Below, piece after piece: positions 26,827 through 35,019 of a stretch of 64,000 nt of DNA (within the stretch, counting starts at the first letter, position 1; every line of letters begins with the position of its first letter). Below the pieces are notes generated by a model. The model ran no database searches and was not told the DNA's origin. It worked only from the letters and a program-made list of their open reading frames with translations. Both the position numbers and the translations under genes were made by a program. This DNA comes from Streptomyces exfoliatus (lineage in GTDB: Bacteria > Actinomycetota > Actinomycetes > Streptomycetales > Streptomycetaceae), in contig NZ_JNZP01000012.1 of NCBI RefSeq assembly GCF_000725545.1, positions 248,001-312,000 of the forward strand, given 5' to 3'.

Positions 26827-27780
26827 TCAGCTCACGGACCGGCCCGCTCCCGACAGCGCCGCCGCCCCCGCCGCGGCGGCACCGATCAGTCCCGCGTCGA
26901 GCGCGAGACCCGCGGGTACCACCGGCACGTCACGGGTGAAGTCGAGGACCGCGTACGAGGCCAGGTGGTGCCGGAGGGGACCGAAGAGGACCTCACCGGA
27001 CTGCGCGACGCCGCCGCCGACGACCACCAGGTCGAGTTCGACGAGCGCGGCCGTCGCCGCGATGGCGGCGGCGAGGGCCCGCCCTGCCCGGTCGAAGGCG
27101 GCGAGGGCCCGGGGGTCGCCCGCCCGGGCCGAGGCCGCGACCTCCGCGGCGGTGGCGGCGCCGTCGGCGGACGGCGTCCATCCGGACTCCAGGGCGTGGG
27201 CGGCGATCGCCGTGCCGCTGGCGAAGCGTTCCACGCAGCCGCGGCCCCCACAGGGGCAGAGGGGGCCGTTCTGGTCGACGGTGATGTGACCGATGTGGCC
27301 GGCGTTGCCCGAGGTGCCGGGGTGTGTGGCGCCGCCCAGGACGAGCCCGCCGCCGACGCCCGTGGAGACCACCATGCACAACGCGTTGGTGGCGCCACGG
27401 GCGGCGCCCAGCCAGTGTTCGGCGGCGGTCATCGCCACCGCGTCGCCGACGAGGACCGGCCGCGTCCCCCGGGGAACCGCCGGATGCCGGCGTACCCGGT
27501 CGACCAGGGGGAAGGAGCGCCAGGCCGGGATGTTCACCGGGCTGACCGTCCCGGCGACGGTGTCGACGGGACCGGCGCTGCCGATGCCCAGACAGGCGAG
27601 GGACGCCCACGCGGGATGGACGGCCAGGTCGTCGAGGACCCCGGTGACGGCCCCCATGAGCTCCTCGGCGGAGCCGTGGGAGGGGGTGGGCCGCTGGTGT
27701 CTGACCAGCAGGCGCCCCTCGGCGTCGACGAGGGCACCGGCGATCTTCGTACCGCCGATGTCGAGTGCTCCGTACACCAT
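26827..27780 (-). CDS. ROK-family sugar kinase (probable manno-/fructo-/glucokinase)
   Basis: 317 residues. ATP phosphate-binding motif 'ALDIGGTKIAGALVD' at the N-terminus. ROK signature 'VSTGVGGGLVLGG', then 'HIGHITVDQNGPLCPCGGRGCVERFASG', with the zinc-binding His and three Cys (CxCGxxGCxE). No HTH, so it is an enzyme and not a ROK repressor. The ATG at 27780 follows GAGGAAAGG. Upstream lie a perfect GACAACGTTGTC palindrome and a TGAACCGGT-related site. With mannose-6-P isomerase downstream, phosphorylation of mannose is the simplest role. Confidence 0.9.
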   Translation of the reverse strand: MVYGALDIGGTKIAGALVDAEGRLLVRHQRPTPSHGSAEELMGAVTGVLDDLAVHPAWASLACLGIGSAGPVDTVAGTVSPVNIPAWRSFPLVDRVRRHPAVPRGTRPVLVGDAVAMTAAEHWLGAARGATNALCMVVSTGVGGGLVLGGATHPGTSGNAGHIGHITVDQNGPLCPCGGRGCVERFASGTAIAAHALESGWTPSADGAATAAEVAASARAGDPRALAAFDRAGRALAAAIAATAALVELDLVVVGGGVAQSGEVLFGPLRHHLASYAVLDFTRDVPVVPAGLALDAGLIGAAAAGAAALSGAGRSVS

Positions 27781-27875
27781 CCTGCTCAGCCTTTCCTCCA
27801 CAGCGACGAGAACCACCGGCTCGCAGGACTCGGGCCTGCGGGGACCGGTGGCTGACAGGCACTCTGCCTCGGCTC

Positions 27876-27889
27876 TGACAACGTTGTCT
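27876..27889. promoter_or_regulatory. LacI-type operator upstream of the ROK kinase
   Basis: TGACAACGTTGTCT, with perfect 12-bp inner palindrome, lies 96 bases upstream of the ROK start. Same motif as upstream of the mannanase. Confidence 0.75.
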
Positions 27890-27891
27890 AG

Positions 27892-27903
27892 TAAACGGGT
27901 TCA
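27892..27903. promoter_or_regulatory. TGAACCGGT-related site adjacent to the first operator
   Basis: TAAACGGGTTCA resembles TTCACCGGTTCA at 21755-21766 and lies three bases from the GACAACGTTGTC palindrome. A similar half-site (GTTCAGTAAAG) follows about 10 bases later. This would place sites for both LacI proteins in one promoter. Confidence 0.4.
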
Positions 27904-27956
27904 GTTGAGTCATCGTTCAGTAAAGGGCGGCCCGGGAACCGCCCGCCGCCCGCCCC

Positions 27957-28751
27957 TCAGCTCGCGTCCGAGGCGGGGTCGAGGGTGAAGAGGCCCCCGT
28001 CGGGGTCCCGGAGCGTCACCTGACGGCCGCCGCCGCCCCAGTCCGGGCCGGTGACGGTGCTTCCGCCGTTCTCCAGGGCGCGTGCGACCGCCGCCTCGAG
28101 GTCGGGAACCTTGAAGTGGACCAGCCAGCGCGGCCTGAGCTGCGGCTTCGGCGCGGCCTCCTCGATCGGGCCGCTGTTCAGCCGGGCGACCGGACGCCCG
28201 CGCCGCCGCAGCACGACCTGGTCCTCCTCGTACGAGATGTCGCAGCAGCCGTCGCTCTCGCCCTGGCCCCACCCCAGCACCTCGCCGTAGAAGAGCGCCG
28301 CGTCGAACGCGTTGGCCGTATGGAGTTCCAGCCACGCCGGCGACCGCTCCGCACCGACGCTCCACTCGGCCAGGACGTCCCCGTCCCAGACCCCGAAGAC
28401 GGCACCCTCCCGGTCGGACAACAGCGCCGCCCTGCCACCTGCCGGGAACGCCACCGGGCCCACGCCGACGGTGCCTCCGCGCTCCCGCACCCGCGCGACC
28501 GCCGAGTCGGCCTCGTCGACGGCGAAGTACGGCGTCCACGCCACCGGCACGGCGAACTCGCCGGCCACCGCCCCGATACCCGCCACCGGTACGCCCCCGA
28601 TCTCCGCGACCGAGTACGCCCGACCGAACCGGCCCTGCCGGAACGTCCAGCCGAGCACCGCGCCGTAGAAGCGTTCCGCCGACTCACGCGAGCGCGCCGC
28701 CAGGCTCAGCCAGCACGGAGCGCCGATCACATCCGCTGCCACCAGAACCAC
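27957..28751 (-). CDS. VOC (glyoxalase/bleomycin-resistance) family protein, two domains
   Basis: 264 residues forming two beta-alpha-beta-beta-beta repeats. Unit 1 is 'GAPCWLSLAARSRESAERFYGAVLGWTF ... VAWTPYFAVDEADSAVARVRERGG'. Unit 2 is 'SPAWLELHTANAFDAALFYGEVLGWGQ ... PRWLVHFKVPDLEAAVARALENGGSTV'. Such two-module proteins resemble the hydroxylase-like glyoxalases of Streptomyces, but no substrate can be assigned. The GTG at 28751 follows GGAGGAG; GTG 28742 is an alternative. Confidence 0.82.
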   Translation of the reverse strand: MVLVAADVIGAPCWLSLAARSRESAERFYGAVLGWTFRQGRFGRAYSVAEIGGVPVAGIGAVAGEFAVPVAWTPYFAVDEADSAVARVRERGGTVGVGPVAFPAGGRAALLSDREGAVFGVWDGDVLAEWSVGAERSPAWLELHTANAFDAALFYGEVLGWGQGESDGCCDISYEEDQVVLRRRGRPVARLNSGPIEEAAPKPQLRPRWLVHFKVPDLEAAVARALENGGSTVTGPDWGGGGRQVTLRDPDGGLFTLDPASDAS

Positions 28752-29380
28752 TGGACTCCTCCGATCCTCTCCGGCCGGCGGCACCGCCGCGGCCTCTCCG
28801 CGCGGGTGCCCCCGCTTCCCGGGGCCATGCGAGGCATGGGGCGGCTGTGACGGCAGCGACAGAGTGACCGGCCGGAGCTCATGTCCTGGGCATCGTGGCG
28901 GCGTTCCCTGACGGGCGCGGTTGATGCCGACGGCCCGCTGCGCCGCCACCCTCCCCCGTATGTCGTGGCGGACCGCGGGGAGACGGAGGCAACGGGCCCT
29001 GGAGGAACAGAGCGGGGAGGAACGGGCCCCGGAGTAGCAGGCTCGGGGGGAGGAAGCCCCTGAGCAGCAGGCTCGGGGGAAACGGGCTCCGGCGGGATCG
29101 AGACGATCCGCGCCCTGCCGCCGGCCACGGCCACGGCCACGACCCAGAACCGCACGTGTGGCTCCCCAGTCGTGGAGCACGGCGGCAGCTCGTGCCCCGC
29201 CGGGCAGCCGGGCGCGTGGTCGAGATCCAGGACGAGGGCGTCGACGCTCGGCGGAAGGCCCGCGAGCGTCCCCGCGAGCGCGGCGCGGACCTGGCCGCCG
29301 TCGTGCCGGCGGCTTTCCACGCACGGGGCCATCAGCGCAACGGTGTCGCACGGCTCGACGTGGACCATGTGCGGCTTCAT
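28727..29380 (-). CDS. Hypothetical protein, low-complexity C-terminus
   Basis: 217 residues. Only the first ~95 look like a folded protein ('VEPCDTVALMAPCVESRRHDGGQVRAALAGTLAGLPPSVDALVLDLDHAPGCPAGHELP'). The rest is Pro/Ser/Arg-rich and coded by a stretch with short direct repeats (near 28990-29100). The 3' end overlaps the start of the VOC gene. The true stop context and function are uncertain; no family recognised. Confidence 0.35.
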   Translation of the reverse strand: MKPHMVHVEPCDTVALMAPCVESRRHDGGQVRAALAGTLAGLPPSVDALVLDLDHAPGCPAGHELPPCSTTGEPHVRFWVVAVAVAGGRARIVSIPPEPVSPEPAAQGLPPPEPATPGPVPPRSVPPGPVASVSPRSATTYGGGWRRSGPSASTAPVRERRHDAQDMSSGRSLCRCRHSRPMPRMAPGSGGTRAERPRRCRRPERIGGVQWFWWQRM

Positions 29381-29660
29381 CGGGCGTCCCCACGCCGGGG
29401 CGGCAGCCCTGGACGGCACCGGCCGGGGGCCGAGCCGTCCGGACATGACCGGGCTGCCGTGTGTGAATCCGGCGTTCAAAGCCGCGAGGGCACAATCCTC
29501 GTACACGAACTCGCACCCGGGCCCGCCCCGAGCGGGGCGGCGGGTCACCGAAGCCTCAATGCGAGGCTAGTCCGTCACCTCCACGCTCCCACACTCCGGA
29601 GCGGGGAGAGCCTCTCCGAGCCGGTCGATCGAGGGAGGTGCGGCGTCAGAGGTTCCGCGG

Positions 29661-30176
29661 TCACCCCACCGGGGCGGCCAGGCGGCGCTCGGCCGCGAGA
29701 ACGGCCTCGTGGACGGTGGGGAAGCCCATCAGGACGCACAAGGTGTAGGCCGCGTCGTCCATGGCCCGCATGGCCGCGGGGTCGCCGGGCGCGGCTGCCA
29801 GGCGGGCCTGGGAGCCGCGCAGGCGGGTCAGGACCTCCTCGGTCCGCTCACGGCTCGGTGCGAGCCCGATCGAGCGTGACGCGGGAGCGTGGGAGGTGCG
29901 GGCGACCTCGATCGCGCGGCGCAGGGCGCGTTCGACGAGTACAGGCGGAGGCGTCCCCTCGGCCGCCGCGACCACGGCCGCCGCCAGGTCCTGGACGGTG
30001 ACGTCGGCGAGGTCCGCCGCGGTGGCGAGGATCCGTTTCGCGTCGCGGGCCGAGCACGGAGTGGCGGCCATCAGCATCCCCACCGCGAGTGCGGAGGCCG
30101 ACGGCGCGAGCAGCGGACTGCGCGGGCGTTCGACGGCCACGGAGGGGTGCTGAGGCAGGTTTCCGGGTGTCGGCAT
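29661..30176 (-). CDS. ANTAR-like RNA-binding regulatory protein
   Basis: 171 residues. A helical segment 'ALAVGMLMAATPCSARDAKRILATAADLADVTVQDLAAAVVAAA' matches the three-helix ANTAR pattern (GxLMA ... A ... L..A ... L...A..VV) of antitermination proteins. It is followed by a C-terminal helical region 'MDDAAYTLCVLMGFPTVHEAVLAAERRLAAP'. No receiver or GAF sensor domain. In related Streptomyces proteins of this length the function is unknown. The frame continues upstream through the repeat region to a second ANTAR-like segment, but I place the start at ATG 30176. Confidence 0.6.
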   Translation of the reverse strand: MPTPGNLPQHPSVAVERPRSPLLAPSASALAVGMLMAATPCSARDAKRILATAADLADVTVQDLAAAVVAAAEGTPPPVLVERALRRAIEVARTSHAPASRSIGLAPSRERTEEVLTRLRGSQARLAAAPGDPAAMRAMDDAAYTLCVLMGFPTVHEAVLAAERRLAAPVG

Positions 30177-30317
30177 CGAAGTCCCTTCATGCCAGGCCCA
30201 CAGACGGCGGCGGCTTGCGTAGGGAAGGTATTCCCACGATACCGGCCCTGCTACCCGACGCGCTGTGCCGAGAGCGCCACGCTCTGCGACCGCACGACCG
30301 ACCCGGCCACCCGGCCT

Positions 30318-30375
30318 GCGGGCCGACCGACGGGCCGACGGACCGACGGGCCGACGGACCGACCGGCCGACCCGC
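30318..30375. repeat. 8-bp/16-bp tandem repeat (CGGGCCGA/CGGACCGA)
   Basis: About six octamer units alternate CGGGCCGA and CGGACCGA, making a 16-bp period. A run of CCGG units follows at about 30428-30443. It separates the two ANTAR-like segments. Confidence 0.85.
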
Positions 30376-30486
30376 GGGCCGGGCCGCGGCGGCACCGGCG
30401 CGGTGCCGTGCCACGCCGCGCCGCGCCGGCCGGCCGGCCGGCCGCATGAGGGTGTCAGCTCTCCGGTGGCAGGACCGCCCGGGGCG

Positions 30487-30749
30487 CGAGGGTATTTCCG
30501 TACGATCTGCGCGGCCACGTCCGTGGGGCGCTCGCCCCGGGTCGCGGCGTAGCCGATCAGGTGCCCGACCGCCTCCCCGGGGGCAAGGCCGGCGGTGGCG
30601 GCGATCATTCCCGCGGCGGTGTCCAGAAGGACCTTGCCGGAGAGGGCCGCCTGAGTGCGGGTGACGATGTCGGAGGGCGGCCCGGGTCGGCCCGCCAGAC
30701 GACGGCGGCGGTGCGGTGTCCGCCAGTGCCTGCAGGAGGCCCTGACCAT
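30487..30749 (-). pseudogene. ANTAR-domain fragment
   Basis: In the same frame as the downstream ANTAR-like gene, an isolated segment reads 'LSGKVLLDTAAGMIAATAG' then 'LAPGEAVGHLIGYAATRGE' and 'PTDVAAQIVRKYPR'. This is a good match to the ANTAR consensus (L..R..I..AKG.LMA..G...DEAF..L...A...N..L.DVA..IV). No GAF or receiver domain precedes it; upstream residues are Arg-rich. It is either a truncated remnant or the N-terminal module of one long protein spanning 29661-30749. I favour a remnant because the link is pure repeat DNA. Confidence 0.4.
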
Positions 30750-30967
30750 CTCTCACTCGTACGCGCGCGTGGACCCGCACCTCCGCCGCCGGATCCGGTC
30801 GCCTGCGGTCGATCCCGCCCGGCGCGTGGCCCTGTGGAAGGACGGGGGCTTCCGGCCGGGGCGTGACGATCAGGACAAGGGGTATTCGCCGGTGGCAGCG
30901 TGCCGTTCGGCGCGGCCGTCAGCCGCGCCGAACGGGGCGGCATGAGATGCGAGGAGGTGCAGGGGCC

Positions 30968-31420
30968 ATGGCGCGTCTGACGGTCAGGGCTGAGGAGCTG
31001 GTCGTCCGGCTGTCGTGGTGGGAGAAGATCGTCGCGCGCCGGCGCAACGTACACCTTCCCCTGGAAGCCGTTGAGTCGGTGGAGGCCGACCCGTCCTGGT
31101 GGCGCGCGCTGCGCGGCTCACCGGGCCGGGGCGTGTGGATCCCGGACGTGCTCTGCCTCGGTGTGCGGAAGGTGGCGGGAGCGAAAGACTTCGTCGCGCT
31201 CCGGCCCCGGCAGGGCGGGGTGGTCAGCGTCGGCTTGAGGCCGATGTCCGCGGCGTTCGCCAGGGTCGCCGTGTCGGACCGTATCCCCGACGGGACGGCG
31301 GCCACCCTGCGTACCGCCCTCAACCGCGCACGAGGCACACCGCCCGGCCGGGCGGACAGGGAACCCGGCGGCGGCGCGTCGGGGATCTCCACCCCGAACG
31401 GCGACCCCGGCTCCTCGTGA
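30968..31420 (+). CDS. Conserved hypothetical, PH-like beta-barrel
   Basis: 150 residues. 'ARLTVRAEELVVRLSWWEKIVARRRNVHLPLEAVESVEADPSWWRALRGSPGRGVWIPDVLCLGVRKVAGAKDFVALRPRQGGVVSVGL' has the strand pattern of a bacterial PH domain, where the first strands describe membrane or partner contact. It has a disordered C-terminal 30 residues. The ATG follows GGAGGTGCAGG. Widespread in Streptomyces; role not known. Monocistronic. Confidence 0.7.
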   Translation: MARLTVRAEELVVRLSWWEKIVARRRNVHLPLEAVESVEADPSWWRALRGSPGRGVWIPDVLCLGVRKVAGAKDFVALRPRQGGVVSVGLRPMSAAFARVAVSDRIPDGTAATLRTALNRARGTPPGRADREPGGGASGISTPNGDPGSS

Positions 31421-31536
31421 CCCCGTCCGCGGGGCGCACCCGAGCGAGCGCGGCTCGGTGGGGATGACGCATGCGGGGACGGCTCGGCGGGGGGCGGCTC
31501 AGCTCGGCGGGCTGTACGGCGCGGGCCGGCCCAGCT

Positions 31537-31576
31537 GGGGTACGCCCGGTCCGGCTGGGGTACGCCCGGTCCGGCT
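31537..31576. repeat. 20-bp direct tandem repeat
   Basis: GGGGTACGCCCGGTCCGGCT occurs twice without a gap, followed by diverged CGGCTCGACCCGGCTCGG units. Lies in gene-free DNA 31421-31686. Confidence 0.85.
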
Positions 31577-31686
31577 CGGCTCGACCCGGCTCGGGGCCCG
31601 GTCCGGTCCGGCCCGGCGGGCGCACGGCGAGAGGCGCACCCGCCGACAGTGCCGGGTGCGCCTCCGAGGTGAAGTGCGGGCGTCGA

Positions 31687-31848
31687 TCAGCCTTCGCTGA
31701 AGGTCGTCCTGGCTTCGCGCTGTTCCGCCTGGTGCTCGGACACGTGACCCGGACGGGTTTCCTCGGCGCCCGTACGCTTCTTGCCCTTCGGCGCCGTCCT
31801 GGCGGCCTGACGGCCGGCCCTGTCCTTCGGCGAAGTCTTCTTGGCCAC
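31687..31848 (-). CDS. Small basic hypothetical protein (53 aa)
   Basis: A GTG at 31848 opens a frame with Lys-rich start 'AKKTSPKDRAGRQAARTAPKG' and charged tail 'HVSEHQAEQREARTTFSEG'. It is preceded by a GAGTGAG site. It has the Lys/Arg/Glu composition of small nucleic-acid-associated or stress proteins and normal codon bias. No family is recognised. Too short to be certain. Confidence 0.5.
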   Translation of the reverse strand: MAKKTSPKDRAGRQAARTAPKGKKRTGAEETRPGHVSEHQAEQREARTTFSEG

Positions 31849-31968
31849 AGCAGCTCACTCCTCGTGAGTACGGAGGGGGTTGGACATCACCAACGGTGGC
31901 ACCTGTGCACACGATGCGCACATCGATCACTCACGGAGCGTGACACCCTCCGGGTGAGGTCCGGCCTC

Positions 31969-32469
31969 TCATCCCGCGTTCGGCGCCATGGCCTCGGGAT
32001 GTCCGGCCGCCTCGGCCACGGTGTAGGAGGAGGCGAAGGTGAAGGCGCGGGGGGACGGACCGTGGGCGCGCAGGTCGGCCAGCCGGTCCATGGCCTCAGC
32101 GACGGTCGGCACGTGGCCCGCGGGGATCCACCAGAGCACGAGGTGGGCCTCGACGTGCCGTTCGAACCACTCGCGGCGCCGCCTCATGGCCTCCAAGTGG
32201 CCGCTGCGGTAGGCGAAGTCCCACAGCGCCTCCTGGTTCTCCCACACCGACAGGTTGACGATGACGTCCTCGCCGGCGGGGCGGAGTGCGGTGGCGTCGG
32301 CCGCCCCGTCCTCCACGAGCCGCCACACGAAACCGGGCGAGCCGTCCGCCGCCGCGTTGACCGGATCGAGCAGCTCGACGAAGGGCGCGATACGCGGGTC
32401 GTCGAGGGGATGGCGGAGCCTGGCGACATTGAGCTGGGCCAGATGGGCGGCGTGCGCGGGTGGGGTCAT
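31969..32469 (-). CDS. DUF3291-domain protein
   Basis: 166 residues of the dimeric ferredoxin-like monooxygenase fold: 'HLAQLNVARLRHPLDDPRIAPFVELLDPVNAAADGSPGFVWRL', then 'VIVNLSVWENQEALWDFAYRSGHLEAMRRRREWFERHVEAHLVLWWIPAGHVPTVAEAMDRLADLRAHGP'. These are the DUF3291 landmarks. No proven function in the family; heme or quinone handling has been suggested for relatives. Transcribed toward 31969; 32 bp from the regulator upstream on the same strand, so likely co-transcribed. Confidence 0.85.
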   Translation of the reverse strand: MTPPAHAAHLAQLNVARLRHPLDDPRIAPFVELLDPVNAAADGSPGFVWRLVEDGAADATALRPAGEDVIVNLSVWENQEALWDFAYRSGHLEAMRRRREWFERHVEAHLVLWWIPAGHVPTVAEAMDRLADLRAHGPSPRAFTFASSYTVAEAAGHPEAMAPNAG

Positions 32470-32501
32470 GACCTCATCCCAGCACGAGCCGCTTTTCTAT
32501 G

Positions 32502-33278
32502 TCAATCAGCATTGCTTTTAGAAGCTTCGACCACGACGCAGCACTCCCCCGGCCGGGCGTCCATGCGGGCGCGGACGGGACCGTCCACACCGAGCAGCCC
32601 TTCGAGGAGGGCGAGGTTCATGCCGCAGACGAGGGGCGGGAAGCGTTCGGCGACGGCATGGAAGGGACAGTTGCGCATACGGACGACGGGCACGCCCTCC
32701 TGTGCCGTGGCGGCGGCTTCCCCTCCCGGCCCGGACGCCCCGACCGCGCCGGCCGCCCCTTCGGCAACCCCAGAGCCACCCGGGCCACCGGGGCCACCCG
32801 AGCCACCGAGGCCGCCCTCCAGGTGCGGTTCGTACCCTCGGGCGGCCAGCACTTCCATGGCCTCTTCGAGCCCGCCGCAGGGCGCCCCGGAACCACGCAG
32901 GGCCTCACCGCGGCGGCGCGCGGCCGCGCAGAGCCCGGCATCGAGACCGGCCTGCTCGGCGACCTCGGCCAACAACTCGGCGGCGGTGCGGTAGTCGCGG
33001 GCGGGCAGCGACACCGACCGCTCGACCCGCGCTCGCGTGTACACCTTGGCGGGGCGGCCGGCCCCCGGCCCCGAACGCCCGGTCAGCCGGCGACTCCCGC
33101 TCTCCAGCAGCCCCGCCTCGGTCAGCCGGTCCAGGTGGTGCGCGGCGAGCGTGCGCGCCACTCCGGCCGCCTCGGCGGCCTCGTTGCGGCCGACTTCACG
33201 CCCCTGCGCCGCCACGTACTCGTACAGGCGGCGGCGTACCGGATCCTGCAGTACCGCGATCACGTCGATGTCCTTCAC
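32502..33278 (-). CDS. SufR-like winged-helix regulator with C-terminal Cys cluster
   Basis: 258 residues. An ArsR/MarR-like HTH ('DPVRRRLYEYVAAQGREVGRNEAAEAAGVARTLAAHHLDRLTEAGLLE') is followed by a glycine-rich insert. The C-terminal domain has 'RMRNCPFHAVAERFPPLVCGMNLALLEGLLGVDG' and 'ARPGECCVVVEA'. The spacing C...C...CC is that of Fe-S-cluster-sensing SufR-type repressors. The Gly/Pro/Ala insert (about residues 155-200) is unusual. Likely a redox- or iron-responsive repressor of itself and the downstream DUF3291 gene. Confidence 0.82.
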   Translation of the reverse strand: MKDIDVIAVLQDPVRRRLYEYVAAQGREVGRNEAAEAAGVARTLAAHHLDRLTEAGLLESGSRRLTGRSGPGAGRPAKVYTRARVERSVSLPARDYRTAAELLAEVAEQAGLDAGLCAAARRRGEALRGSGAPCGGLEEAMEVLAARGYEPHLEGGLGGSGGPGGPGGSGVAEGAAGAVGASGPGGEAAATAQEGVPVVRMRNCPFHAVAERFPPLVCGMNLALLEGLLGVDGPVRARMDARPGECCVVVEASKSNAD

Positions 33279-33342
33279 CTGGCCATTCTAGGAACAACGC
33301 AGATTGGCCATAGAACGACGGGACGCGCCCGCCCGCTACAGG

Positions 33343-34734
33343 TCAGGCGGGAACGCCGGCCCTGTCCAGGACGGCGGCCATCTCGTCTTCGGGAAGCGCG
33401 GGGTTGGCGCCTGCGCTGGAGGCCAGTTCAGGGATGTACAGCGCCTCGCGGAGGCGGGCGAGCGGGAGGCGCGGATCACGGGCAGCCGCCTGGCGTGTCC
33501 ACACGGCGGGGTCATGGCTGAGCCGTTCGATCAGCACAGGTGTGGCGGCCGGGTCCCGGACGGCCAGCCGACGGTAGTGACCGTCCGGATGGTCCGCGTA
33601 GCGCGCGGCGAGCCCCTCACGGGGAAACCTGGGGTGCGTCTCCGCGATCCAGGCGGAGAACGTCGCGCCGAACCGGGCGAACACGCGCAGCAGGACCTCC
33701 TCCGGGGTGTCGGGGTGGCGCCTGCCCAAGAACTCGTCCACCAGGGGGTCCTCGGTGCGCGCGAGCAGGCTCAGGAGGTCGGGCGGCAGGTGAGGGCTCT
33801 GGGCGGCGGCCCGCCGGAGCAGCGGGTGTGCGGAGGTCACGGCCCGGCGCAACACCTGCGTGTCGGCGAGACCGTCCCGAACCCACTCCACGTCTCCCCT
33901 GGAGTTGGCCTCCGTCGTGAAGTCGATCGCCATGCGCCACGTCTCGTCCAGTTCAGGCCTGAGAGAGACCGTGAGCCGTACGGCCTCGTCGGCGTCGACG
34001 GCGAGTCGCTCCACGAGGTCGGCGGGCAGCGACGGGTTCTCGGCAAGGGCCGCCAGGTGCGTCCGCTCGGCGACACACCGCTCGGCGTCGGCGCGGTGGA
34101 GGAGCCCGCGGCGCTGGGCCTCGGCGGCGGACCGCGGATCCCGGAGGAGTTCGGCGGTGAGACGTGCGTCCCGCCGGCACTCCCTCAGGGCGGCGGCCCT
34201 CCGCACCTCCGGGTCGGGATCGGCGAGAAGCGCCGATCGGTCACCCGGCGGCAGGGTCTCCCACGCGCGTACCGCTCTCCGGCGCGCCGCCGGATCATGG
34301 TGCGTGGCGAGTGAGACCACGAACGACGGTGCCAGATGGGGCGAGTCCAGCAGAGCCGCCCGTACCGAAGGCTCGGTGTCGTCGAGCAGACGGGCGCATA
34401 CGGCGTCGGGCAGCGGAGCGACCTCCGTACGCGGGTCGTACACCTCGGGTCCGTACGCGAGAGCCGTCCGCACCCTGGGGGAAGAGTCGTCCACGAGACG
34501 GCCCCGCTGCGCGGGCTCGGCCCCGGCGCTCATCGCGAACTCCGCCCGAGCGCCCGGGATCGGATGGGCCAGGATCACCGCGATGGCCGTCTCGGGAAGC
34601 CCGGTCCGCTGGAGGGCGCGGCGGGGCGGCCCGAAACCACCACCGTCGGAGGCGAGCAGGCGAAGCAACAGCTCCGCCGGCAACGCCCGATTGCCGGCGA
34701 CGCCGTCGAGCGCGGATGCGTGCGACGCGACCAT
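33343..34734 (-). CDS. HEAT/LRV-type helical repeat protein
   Basis: 463 residues composed of about 15 two-helix repeats: 'LPAELLLRLLASDGG', 'DDTEPSVRAALLDSPHLAP', 'ADPDPEVRRAAALRE', 'NPSLPADLVERLAVDADEAVRLTVSL', 'SAHPLLRRAAAQSPHLPPDLLSLLARTED'. The unit pattern (D..P.VR.A.A.....LP..L...L) is that of leucine-rich variant (LRV) repeats. Full LRV proteins carry a Cys cluster for an Fe-S site, which is absent here. Start at ATG 34734. Function: protein scaffold, unknown partner. Confidence 0.75.
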   Translation of the reverse strand: MVASHASALDGVAGNRALPAELLLRLLASDGGGFGPPRRALQRTGLPETAIAVILAHPIPGARAEFAMSAGAEPAQRGRLVDDSSPRVRTALAYGPEVYDPRTEVAPLPDAVCARLLDDTEPSVRAALLDSPHLAPSFVVSLATHHDPAARRRAVRAWETLPPGDRSALLADPDPEVRRAAALRECRRDARLTAELLRDPRSAAEAQRRGLLHRADAERCVAERTHLAALAENPSLPADLVERLAVDADEAVRLTVSLRPELDETWRMAIDFTTEANSRGDVEWVRDGLADTQVLRRAVTSAHPLLRRAAAQSPHLPPDLLSLLARTEDPLVDEFLGRRHPDTPEEVLLRVFARFGATFSAWIAETHPRFPREGLAARYADHPDGHYRRLAVRDPAATPVLIERLSHDPAVWTRQAAARDPRLPLARLREALYIPELASSAGANPALPEDEMAAVLDRAGVPA

Positions 34735-35019
34735 GATTCCCCTGTCCTGTGTCTTCCCCCGACTGGCCCGCGCCCATGATGACCCCTGCGCCCTCCGACC
34801 ACCCGATCCCGTGGCCGCGGCCGTCGCGACCGGGCTCGTCGTGACCGGCCGGCCTCCATGGCCGCGACAGGCAACGTTCGCCCTGCCCACGGCGGCGCGT
34901 AGCGGCGAGCCGCACGGCTCCGGGCTCGCCGTCCTCGGCGGTGACCTCACCGTCGGCGACGCGCAGAGGAGATCGACGCGGTCGTGGCCTGGCGGACCCG
35001 ATGCCGCTGGAGCATCAGT
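34735..35019. other. Gene-free segment
   Basis: No frame here has convincing composition on either strand. It separates the repeat protein from a pseudogene and may include further decayed sequence. Confidence 0.5.

Noticed and set aside
28875..29100. Direct-repeat cluster (GCAGGCTCGGGG units) as an RNA element
   Set aside because: Units are short and irregular and fall in the low-complexity end of a doubtful gene; no fold was found.
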